Positions 1-20,900 of a stretch of 64,000 bases of DNA are shown one piece after another (position 1 is the first letter of the stretch; each line of letters begins with the position of its first letter). The translations under genes were made by a program, and so were the position numbers. Source of the stretch: Physella acuta (taxonomy: Eukaryota; Mollusca; Gastropoda; Physidae); contig NW_026732723.1 of assembly GCF_028476545.1 (NCBI RefSeq), positions 62,001 through 126,000 of the forward strand, in the 5' to 3' direction. A model generated the notes under the pieces. That model made no database searches and was not told the DNA's origin. It saw only the letters and a list, made by a program, of their open reading frames with translations.

Positions 1-240
1 ATGCCCACCTCACCACACCCACCTCACCACCTCACCACCTCACCATGCCCATCTCACCATGTCCACCTCACCACCTCACCACCTCACCCCACCATCTCAC
101 CATGTCCACCTCACCACCTCACCATCTCACCGTCTACCTCACCATGCCCACCTCACCACACCCACCTCACCACCTCACCCCCTCACCACCTCATCACCTC
201 ACCACCTCACCACCTCACCATCTCACCACTAACCTCCACA
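1..240. repeat. CCTCACCA-type minisatellite
   Basis: Imperfect tandem copies of CACCTCACCAC with occasional CATGCCC interruptions. The run reads open in two plus-strand frames, but the predicted protein is only Pro/His/Ser/Thr repeats, so it is not called as a gene. It ends a few bases before a possible splice acceptor at 237-241. Confidence 0.85.
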
Positions 241-241
241 G

Positions 242-317
242 TTCCCCGGCCCCAGTTCCGCCACCCGAGGGCTCAGCACGGACAGATCAGGCCGCGCCCC
301 CTCCCAATCCTAAGTCC
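242..317 (+). other. Possible exon of a gene entering from the left
   Basis: A GC-rich patch follows a CTCCACAG acceptor-like site and reads as a Pro/Ala-rich segment (SPAPVPPPEGSAR then DQAAPPPNP). Base composition changes sharply from the AT-rich DNA downstream. No good donor is visible at its right end and no family is recognised. It may pair with the candidate terminal exon at 894-996. Weak call. Confidence 0.2.
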
Positions 318-893
318 GGATGTTATCAAATCTTAGCTTTAAACAAATTACTTGCGAGGTAACAGGGCCACCCCTAGAGATGTTGTAGGATCGAATCCTT
401 GCTAGCCTAGTTAGAGATAACCCACGAATATGCTGCACGAAAACACAAATATATATCTGTATGTATGTAGTACTCTCTTGAGAATGCTGTATGATAATCT
501 TTTTTGAATTCGGCTTTTAATTTATTCCAATATGGTTACATTACAAAGTAAACAATGAAACATTGGGTGTAGTGTAGCACAGTAGATAGAGTCTGCGCTA
601 TATTTCTGCTTGGTTTTGTTCGAGTGTCTAGCAGATGCTGATTCGCTACAGGGACCAGGCTACCTACGTCTCTAGCATCCGTTGTCCAAACGTCACTAGA
701 GCCCCCTTTTTTCCATTAAACCCCATGTAGTGTTGGAATATTTCCCCACCAACTCCTCCAAGACACTAGTCAAGTAGATATTATACCTAACTAACCAACA
801 TACCCTTCATCATCCTTTGTACACTGTGTGCTGTACGCTGTATGCTGTACGCTGTGTGCTGTACGCTATAAGCCTCCCATTTCTCTGCTCCAG

Positions 894-996
894 CAAGCAG
901 CCACCCCCTCAGCCCCCAGCAGACGAGATAGGAGCGCCGAATAGATCATTAGTAAGCCAAAGGTCACTGACCTCACGTCCACTGACCTCCACCTAA
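894..996 (+). CDS. Possible terminal exon, Pro-rich tail
   Basis: A pyrimidine-rich stretch ending CTGCTCCAG precedes a 103-base reading frame (one carried base plus 34 codons) that ends in TAA at 994-996. It encodes a Pro/Gln-rich then Ser/Arg/Thr-rich tail beginning KQPPPQPPADEIGAP. A short CTGTACG tandem repeat lies just before the acceptor. This would be the 3' end of a plus-strand gene mostly outside the window. No homology is recognised and chance remains a real alternative. Confidence 0.25.
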
Positions 997-3900
997 TGGC
1001 TGGCTTAGTCAAGATTAATAATAACACCATAATTAATTACTCACTTAACCCCTATTAAACAAACAGGCAAACTTTTTTTAGCAGTTATCGTAGACTCCTA
1101 GACCACGCTGTGAGTGGGCTTCGAACCCCCGACCCTAAGCTAGTGTAGTGATTGTTGCATGGTACAAGTATAGTTTTATCTTAGCCTAGATCGTGTTGTA
1201 TGTATGGCTTGTAACTGTTGTAAACATCACACCAACACGTTCAGCGGTGTAGCGGTGAACTTCGCTCACACACAAACAACAACACCAAGAGCACGCTACG
1301 CCGCTGAACACAACATCACCATGGTAACCATATAAACACTAAACAACTTTTTTATTGTGAAACAGACCAGCATCTCCGTGCAAAGGACTACTGAGATAAT
1401 TTCCTCTTAAGCCAGTAAGACGGATGGCCTTTCTTCTCTCTAACCCCACTGCCTCCTACTCAAGATGATTGTAACACGCTTACTTTGAGTGGACCTTTCT
1501 CATTCTTGCTTCGTACTGATCACTTGTTAACATGCTATTATATTTTATTTCTCGCTCAGACATTCAATATTTTGTTGTTTTTTTTTTCTTTGATGTTCTC
1601 ATGGTTCTTCTTTCTTCCCATTCGGCACAAACTAGTCGAGCACCGTAGTAAAGCAGCGAATCACCCAGTCCGTGTCTCGCACCATTAAAACTGCATAAAC
1701 GATGACGTAAGCAAGATGGCGACTGTTTCTCCATCCCACTTGCAGTTGGTTTTCACCTTTAAATCCACAAGGACATAACATTTCTGCTAATACTTTTCCA
1801 AACCCATTTAAAAAAAAAAAAGCGAAAGGAAAGAGCAACCATGTGCCAACCTTGTGCCAACTTTGTGCCAACCTCGTTCCAACCTTGTGCCAACCCAGCA
1901 TGTAAATTATCCGGGTTGCCACAAACCCTACTTTGGGGTGTTATTTCTGTTTGACCCCTTCTATCTGAGAATTCACTAATTCCCCAGCAAGAACCCACAA
2001 AGATCTACAACCTTCTGGAAAAAAATAATCTATTTCTACATCCGATCCATTCTTTATTTTTATTTAATTAATATTTCACTACTTCTAATTCGACATCCGA
2101 ATGACACATACATATACCAGTAACACTATACAAGTAATCCCTAATGTTTGCACGAGCCATTAACTTTTGAAATGCGCATGCTGTTAATCTATGATAATTA
2201 AAACCAATTTGCTAAAATTATTGCTAATATTATATTAAATTGCATTTTAGTTCTGAAGGAAAATTTACATATCTAAAAATTAACAAATAAGCTGCTCATT
2301 TTAACAAATATAACGATATGATCGCGAGATAATATTGCTTAGATTCATATTGGTTGTTTGGTTTAATAAGTAGCCTACATTTATAACTAAACACATGTCT
2401 TTTAAAATGGAAATATTTATATTTTTATTATATGGAGATTATCATGTGACTTAGAGCAATTTGTTGACCTGCCTCTACCATTGTTTCCACAGTCTCCAAC
2501 TTTCTAACACCATCACAACATCCAAACAAGGAACATCATCTAGTGAGGCAAACATCTGCACCTCGGTCATGTCCGATGACGACATGACATCATCATCTGC
2601 ATGACGTCACCGCGCATCATCGGACACGTCACGACGATGATTCTAAAACTGAACCTCGATTTGATATTTTATATGTTTACAAAGATGTCAGCGGAAATGA
2701 AATGTGACGTATATTTAATGAGCGAAAGTCAATTTTTGTGATGTTAATTTTTCTATACTAGATTGCAACATCATTGTTTTATGGGTGTGGTGTGGTAGAG
2801 AATACGTATTAATTTATTTTTCTTATATTTTTTTCTGTACAAAGTCCTTTTTATATCCACTGATCTATGTCAACGAAAAAGATAAATAAACTTATATAGG
2901 TCAGAAACTATTTTTAACTTTGTATGCATTCACGCATGTCTGTATTTCTCATTCATCGTAGCCTCGATATAGTCTTCCCATGTTAGAATGGACAACCTTC
3001 CGGTTCGCTTATGCTATATATAGACATCGGGTATTCCCCGAAAGCCGGCTACCCTAGTCTTCTCAATGAGAGAAATAGTGTATAAATGTATATGCTTACA
3101 CGTACTATGTATATTTCAACTCGCTTCATACGTGTTGATCAGAAGCTGTGTTGTAAATCAACACGAAAAAAAACAACGATGACAATACAATAATATATAG
3201 TGTGCTGGCTAAATTAGATTTTATTTATTTTAAATTATTTATATATAAATATATACAAAAAGCTTCGAATCAACAAGGTTAGAAGTGAGTTCTCATACAG
3301 GGCGAATTTCGGATTGGTTTGTTTCTTTTTAGCGTTTCATCCGTGTATGATAAAACAGGCTGTCCCTCTGTCTTCCCGTTGATGAGTCACCATTTATTTT
3401 TGACCTGTCATTGTAAAGGTATCAAGAATTGTATGTTGGTTAAATAAACAACAGTACGAACATCGACACGGCTTGGAGATTCTCATATGTTGTGTTGGTT
3501 ATGTTAATGTGTTGACCAGAGTTAGAGCTCGCATCTGCCTCACTAGAGCCTAACCTTGACCTAAACAAGCCTAATCGGGTTAAAATTTTATTTTCCCCGC
3601 GGGCTTTGTTAGGTAAAGCGTTGTAGAATGTAATTAATAAAACACGTGCAATTATTTTAAAAGTGGATAATTTATTCGTAAAAGCTGACAAATTCTTTAC
3701 CAGTTAAATAATAAAGTCTGTCTAAATGAAAGAATGGACAAGTATTCTTGTTATTATTTGTTGTCACTTGCTATTATCTTGACAAAACGCAGCAAAGTGC
3801 AATTCATCAAATCTCTGATGCTCTCTAGAAAAGAAGTGAATTTTATTTTAGCAAACTAACTTTAAAAAGAGCTTGTCAACAAGGAGGGTTTTCTAATGTA

Positions 3901-4090
3901 GTATTTCTACTACATAAGTAAAAAAAATACTTAAGAAAAACAACAATTTTCATTCAGAAAAAAATAAATGTTTTTATTTTAAAAAAATTGAAACTAGAAA
4001 TTATTTAAATAATAAAAGCAAAATGCAAAACATGATAATAACATACACATAATAACACGAAGACTGGTAGCATACCTGAACAAAATTAAT
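997..4090. other. AT-rich intergenic DNA, no gene seen
   Basis: Scanned on both strands. Only short frames occur and none resembles a known family. A small inverted repeat (TGTCCGATGA and its complement TCATCGGACA) lies in a CRE-rich patch near 2566-2632. A GTTCGAA-containing tRNA-like relic lies near 1100-1140. The rest is AT-rich sequence without recognisable features. Confidence 0.6.
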
Positions 4091-4094
4091 AGAA

Positions 4095-4240
4095 TAACTC
4101 AGGTTTTAAGCAAACATCACAGATTTTAAGCATACTTCACAGGTTTTAAGCATGTCACTGCTTAAAAGCATACTTCACAGATTTTAAGCATACTTCGCAG
4201 ATTTTAAGCATTCTTCGCAGATTTTAAGCATACTTCCCAG
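4095..4240. repeat. 20-bp tandem repeat (ttttaagcatacttc)
   Basis: About seven imperfect copies of a unit containing CAGATTTTAAGCATACTTC. They lie about 0.5 kb beyond the predicted stop codon of CHT-B. Confidence 0.8.
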
Positions 4241-4731
4241 GAAACCAATCTAATCAAGACACATTGCAAATGTCGCTGCAACAATTACAACTTACATCAC
4301 ACACCCTGGAAACGAGTCTATCAGCTCTAATGGGACATGTTTTATCTCAGTGATGGTTGGACAAGATGGTCTCTATGTCTAATGCCTAGATCAAACCTAG
4401 CCTCGAAACTGTCAACGCTAAATTTTTCAAACACAAATTTTAAAGTAAAGAAAAAGAAGCTTTACAAGTCTTGGACCAAATAAAATATAATACAAAATAA
4501 ATAATTATTTAAAAATAATTAAAATGGAAATTTTTTTATTAGTATGTGGTCTATATCTTACCGACACCAATTTATTTACTTTGGAATCATTCTGCCGACT
4601 AAGGAAACATAAGTTTTACTTTTATAAGGCAGTCTATAACATAAAAAATACAGGATATGTTTTACTACGTAATAGCTGAATGAACATTTAAACAGCTTGG
4701 ATCACTGTTATAGTCTAACATTTTGTTTTGG

Positions 4732-14954
<10,223 letters not shown>

Positions 14955-14999
14955 CTTGTTGGCCAAACTGTGGATGGCTGAACAACTGAAACGTTAATT

Positions 15000-15435
15000 T
15001 TTTAGACTTTTCCCTGAATCGACCGTTGACTGTCTGAACTTTTCCCCGACACGACCGTTGACTGTGGACTTTTCCCTGACACGACCGTTGACTGTCTGAA
15101 CTTTTCCTGACACGACCGTTGACTGTTTGGACTTTTCCCTCACACGACCGTTCACTGTCTGAACTTTTCCTGACACGACCGTTGACTGTTTGGACTTTTC
15201 CCTCACACGACCGTTGACTGTCTAGACTTTTCCCTGACACGACCGTTCACTGTCTGAACTTTTCCCTGACACGACCGTTGACTGAACTTTTCCCTGACAC
15301 GACCGTTCACTGTCTGAACTTTTCCCTGACACGACCGTTGGCTGTCTGAACTTTTCCCTGACACGACCGTTGACTGTGGACTTTTCCCTGACACGACCGT
15401 TGACTGTCTGAACTTTTCCCTCACACGACCGTTGA
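15000..15435. repeat. 32-bp minisatellite upstream of CHT-B exon 1
   Basis: About 13 copies of a unit containing CTTTTCCCTGACACGACCG followed by TTGACTGTCTGAA. It lies 45 bases upstream of the CHT-B start codon, in a probable 5'UTR intron or promoter. Unlike the exon-edge arrays, I could not identify a coding junction in the unit. Confidence 0.9.
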
Positions 15436-16310
15436 CGACCGATGTCTCTAGTTTGCCTCTAGATCGCTGGTTTGCCTCTAATCCAGCCTACACAAATGTC
15501 TGTGTAAGCCGATAACTTGAACTAAAGTTGGTATAAAAAACCTGATGGTCGCATGCTTCAGTTGCTGCATGTTACACGTACGATAGGCTTAGATGCTGCT
15601 TTGTTTAACGAACAGGTGTAATTGATTCGATACACTCAACACACAGATCTACTTACATTCGTGATAGCGGCTTAGGTGAATGGTAACAGTAGATATGTAC
15701 GCTAGAAGCTTACAAAGATGCATACAGCTTACATGAAAGATAGTAGCTGACATATAAGCTAACAGATTATTTCAACAAATACTGTCAAGTCTTGCTTACA
15801 AGACACGTGTGGTCAGGCGCCTGTAAGTTTCGTCGTCTGAAGAACTTGGTTACAGGTGCAGCAAAAGTTACCTGAACTTACCTGTGTTACTCATGCACTT
15901 ACATTTGATGGTGTTTGATCCGGGTTAAGCCCCATAACACAATCTTGTTTTGACATTAGCGTGCCTCTGTCTGTTATAAATATCTATATGTGTTACTATT
16001 TGTCTATTTGTCCAACTTCTGTCTATACGTGTTTGTGTTTGTATTTGTCTATTTGTAAAATTTTGTGGGTCTGATTTTTATTTTGGTGTCGCCTGACAGC
16101 ATCTACTGTGACTGCATCAACAGGTATAGGTGTATTAAAGTAACAATGTGTATGAGATTATGTTACACCGGGTGTAGGTCTAGTTGCCAATGTTGCACCG
16201 GGTGTAGGTCTAGTTGCCAAATGTGTATGTGATTATGTTGGGCGAGTTTTACTGGGGACAAACAAGTCACGTGATCCGTGTTGAATCTGTTACACATTTA
16301 ATGGTTCGGT
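15436..16310. other. Intergenic DNA between CHT-A and CHT-B
   Basis: No gene seen on either strand. A short duplicated patch (TTGCACCGGGTGTAGGTCTAG) lies at 16168-16220. The CHT-B promoter, if separate from CHT-A, should lie here. Confidence 0.5.
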
Positions 16311-16315
16311 TATAT

Positions 16316-16505
16316 GGGCACCTCATGACATGTTACGTGGGCACCTCATGACATGTTACGTGGGCACCTCATGACATGTTACGTGGGCACCTCATGACAT
16401 GTCACGTGGGCACCTCATGACATGTCACGTGGGCACCTCATGACATGTTACGTGGGCACCTCATGACATGTTACGTGGGCACCTCATGACATGTTACATG
16501 GACAC
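16316..16505. repeat. 23-bp minisatellite
   Basis: Eight near-identical copies of GGGCACCTCATGACATGTTA plus CGT, decaying to the right, between the two transporter genes. Confidence 0.92.
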
Positions 16506-16626
16506 CTCCACAGTGTTACATGTACACCTCTATATATGTCATTTGAACACCTCTTTATGGGTCATACGAAGACATTTATAACAGTCATATTAACACATCT
16601 AATTATGTCATGTAAACACCTCTATA

Positions 16627-16801
16627 CAGAGGCGTAGCGACCGGGGGGGGGGTACATATGTCCCCGGGCGCCGCCCCTAGGGGCACCAAAATAAACTCAT
16701 TTTAGCTGCTATTTTGAATTATATATATAAAAATATATGGGGGGGGGGGGGTGCCACATTGAAATTTGTCTTCAGCGCCGGGAGGGGTCGCTACTCCTCT
16801 G
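16627..16801. mobile_element. hAT-type MITE, G-rich
   Basis: Ends CAGAGGCGTAGCGACC and GGTCGCTACTCCTCTG, flanked by CCTCTATA and CATCTATA (8 bp, one mismatch). Same family as 8788-9066; contains two poly-G tracts. Confidence 0.85.
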
Positions 16802-16999
16802 CATCTATATGGGTTATATGAACAAATTTATAAGTTTCACATGAACACCTCTACAATTGTCACAATAAAACTCTACATTTGGCGTATAAAAACCTCTACA
16901 TTATTTATATAGACACCTCTACTTCGGTCGTTTGGACATCTCTACCTATTTCACTGGACACCGCCTCTGCTAGATACATTTATTTACCAAACACTTCTT

Positions 17000-17836
17000 C
17001 CAGAAATCATAATTAAATGTAACAATAGTAAGTAGAATTATCACGCATATAAGTTCTAATTAATCATAAAAAATTCCCTTATAAACTAAATCTGTGTGGC
17101 CTATTGAAACAGCACAGACAAACTATCGGAGACAAACTTTCTTATCTCAAATTACAAAAACAGACTTTTATAACGCGATTTGTTGTTGCTTTAAAAAAAA
17201 AACGTTAAACCATTTAAACGCCGACAGTGTTGGCAGACGTGAACTGAACGGACGACAGTGTGACGAAATGGTATCGTCAGGACAGCCGAACTTCTAGCCA
17301 TGTTTATGGTAAACAAAACGGGCGTAAAACTCAGAAATAGGAAAAAGTTGCAATAAAAATTCTAGTTCACATTTTAAATGATTCACATCATTAGAGAAGA
17401 AGGGTAAATCAGATTTACTAGAGAAGAGGGATAACTGTGATTATAAAAAATTCAGCAAACTAAATCAAGATTGCTTCCCTTCTTAAATAAATCTAAACTT
17501 ATTCCTCTTGTCGACTTTCTATAATAAAATACCAATTGCAATTTATACAAGCAACCAACATAAAAAAAATGTAATAAAATGTAAATATCATGGTGTTTTT
17601 TTAATTGTACAAAGAACCACAATATTTTATCTATAAAACATTTATTGTCTTTCATACGCCTTACAGAAAAAAAATGACTAGCTGCATATTTTAAGGAACA
17701 TAACTGATGTTTCATCCACAATCCGTAAAAATAAACTCAACAAATATGCAACAAATAATAATAGAATTAATGAAGAATATGTTGGATATAAAATGTTGGG
17801 GACTAGCATTTAGTATTTTTATCTGTAAGTCACTTA
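17000..17836. other. 3' flank of CHT-A
   Basis: AT-rich DNA that should contain the CHT-A 3'UTR and poly(A) site. No other gene is visible. Confidence 0.5.
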
Positions 17837-17989
17837 TCACAACTTTGTGCTTGTAATTCTGTCGTCTGACAAATACCCCAGGTTATGTTCACCATGTACT
17901 GTAAGGCGATGTCTGACGTAACTTCCGGTACCTTCGTCACACGTTAGGCTGACAAGTTTGGTGTTAGACTTGGCAAGTGGTGATGGTGG
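17837..17989 (-). CDS. SLC5A7-like: CHT-A exon 10 (cytoplasmic tail, stop)
   Basis: Acceptor TTTTTTCCCAG, then 50 codons ([20 protein letters not shown] ... ITSTKL) and TGA at 17837-17839. Phase 0 follows exon 9 exactly. A reverse-strand AATAAA lies near 17641. Confidence 0.85.
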   Translation of the reverse strand, partial: PPSPLAKSNTKLVSLTCDEGTGSYVRHRLTVHGEHNLGYLSDDRITSTKL

Positions 17990-20900
17990 CTGGGAAAAAA
18001 TTTGTCAAGTTTAGAATTAAATATATTTTTAAAAATGTGTCAAGTTTAGAATTAAATATATATTAAAATAAAACAGTTGAAATTGTGATTCGTGTGTGTT
18101 TTATCGGTGTGTGTAAGTCGAATACTTATTAGTCTTTGTATGAATGTAAGTCTGTTTATTTTATTACTAGTGTGCGTGTATGTATGTGTATGTATGTACA
18201 GTATGTATAAATGTGTATGAATGTATGTGTATGTACGTGTGTTTGAAAGACGGTGACCACACATTCAACACGCGCCGTGACTGATGCTATTATTCCCACA
18301 CCTCTCTCGGGGAGTAATTTGTTGGTAAACATCAGCATCGTGTTGATATTTTAAAACTACGATCACATGTAAAGTATTCAAATGCAGCGAAAAATATTTA
18401 AAGTTCATAAAATTTAAGCTGGTAGTAAAAGTTAAATTTAGAATAAGATAAACCTACAGATTAAAAAAAAAACATTTCTCTAGGAAACGACATCAATCCC
18501 AATTCTATACTTAAAATAACCCTACATTTTAGCCTGAATAAAACAAATGCTTTAAGCAACAGTATCATAAACCATATGTCGGTACGACTTAGAAAAAAAT
18601 ATTAGAAACGTATGGTTAAATCCTCTTTTCTGCTCAACTTGTCGTATGTGTTGTCCAGTGTTGAGTTTTTGTCACTATTGCATTTTAACACATGCAAATC
18701 AACACTTTATACGTGATATACACATTCCCACAAATGTTATATACACATTTCCCCTTGTTGTGATACACGCATGCCGACTAATGTGATATACACAATCCCG
18801 CAAATTTGATATACACATTCCTACAAATATAATATACACATTCCTACAAATATGATTCATCTATTAATCTACCTCCCTTTTCAAACGGCCTAGCTAGAAC
18901 TTACCTGGAAACACCTGTACAAGTCCCAGGTGAGTGGGGCGTGGCATCGTGTGAACAAGTACTCAGCCAGGTAGGAGAAGATAATCAGAGTAAACAGGGA
19001 GACAAGCATGGAGAGAGTCCTAAAGGGGAATAACTGGGTATTTGTTGTCGCGTCGTACCTAGTAGAAATACAAATATTTAAAACATTTAGTTTTAATTAT
19101 TTACCGTTTAACGCTTATAAGAATTCATTGCAAATTATACAAATTTTTAAAATAAAAGTTGAGAAAACGACAAGTGTAAGGTGAAGTTTTTCCTTAAAGT
19201 TAAGCCAATTTAAAAAACGTGTAAATTATCCTTCTAGGTATAATTATTTATAATGAAAAAAATAATTATTTGCGTTCGGTGTTATGTCCTGTTACTATTA
19301 CTTTTCCCTGATCGAATCAGGTACCAGCAAAATAATTGAAAACAATGATGGAGAAGCATGGAACAGGCGATGAGCTGTCTAATAACAAAACAGAAACAGA
19401 CCCAGTTAAAAAAATCTTCCATGAAATTCCTAGAGGAAAACCAAAATCAGGTCGTATGTGGAAAGAAGTTAGAACCCAGAGATCCTCTGTCATTAAACAG
19501 GTGAAAGCTATGAAAACGACATGGGAACAGAAAATGGAACTCAGGTTAAAGGACATACAGGAACAATTGAAGACAGAAAAAGATAAAGAAAAACAGCTTC
19601 GGAGACAGAGAATGGAGGCAAACAATAAGCGCAAGTTAGAGAACCAAAGAAAAGCAGAAATAGTGCAGCCTATAAAAAACACAGCAAAGATAAAGAAAGT
19701 GAAGAAGAAACATTTGAGGACAATTGAAGTCAGGTGATGGTTAAATATCAACAACGTTTAGGTAAAAGTAATAAAGTTGTTTTGTTGTAAATAAATAAAC
19801 TGAAATAATAATAATAAAATAAAAAAAAGAATCAGGTACCAACTAGAGCTAAGAATACTCAGGTCTGAGTTAAAAATAGTGAGCTTCCTCACGACTATGA
19901 TGCTCCATATCTTTAGGAAGGGATTGTAAATTGGGTGACGTTTTATGTTGGTATCCTTTTGGTAGCAGATAACTAGTTCATCAACAGGCTTTCTCTTTCT
20001 CTCTCTCTCTCTCTGTTATTTTCTCTGCAATCTGCCTCGTGTGAAAAATATAGATTTCAAAATCTTACCAGGGGTAGTGAATAACAGCCGGAATGTGAAG
20101 TGAGTTATCTCCCCCGAGCAGCCTCAAGATGAGACCACTGAAGAAAGCTAAGAAAGAACCGTAGGAGTTAGTCCCCTTGAGGTACATGACACATAGCAGC
20201 TGGGGGAACAAGATGACGTAGACAAAATCTGAGCACAAGATCCACAGGCCATAGATGGACTCGACGGAAATGGCCATGACACAAGCCATGGCCGTGATGA
20301 CGATTTGGGCCACCCTCATGATCCATATCTGGGCCGACTCGGAGATCTGAAAAGACGAGGGCCGATATTATGTTTCCAGAATGTTCAATTGTTGAAAGAG
20401 GTGCTACTTTCACCAATAGTTGTGTTTTCAAAACAGAGTTTTTTCCAGGCATCTGGCATTTTTACCGCCCCCCCGAACGAAATGAAATTTATATAATTTA
20501 TATAGAAAATATATACTTTTAACAGTGTCCGCCCCCCCCCCCCCCGAAGAAAGTTTACCACCCCCCCCCCCCGAAGATTTCAAGTGCACCCCCGGAGAAA
20601 AAAGTCTGGAAGAAACACTGTTTCAAAATGGTGGTTGTACTTAGAATAGTTTGTACACATCTCACCAGGTTGTATTGTAGTTTTAATAGACTTAGTACAC
20701 AGTTTACCTTTCTCCCGTGTGTACTAGAACTCTGTGTGTTTTGTGTTGTGTACTAGAACTGTGTACACAACTCATCTTTCTCCCGTGTGTGTACTAGAAC
20801 TGTGTACACAACTCACCTTTATCCCGGGTGTGTGCTAGACCAGTATACACAACTCATCTTTCTTCTGTGTGTGTTCTAGACCTATGTACATAACTCAGCT

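Noticed and set aside
370-410. tRNA gene with GGATCGAATCC
   Set aside because: Only a B-box-like match; no cloverleaf could be drawn.
16316-16505. CRISPR-like array
   Set aside because: Units are contiguous direct repeats with no spacers and the genome is eukaryotic.
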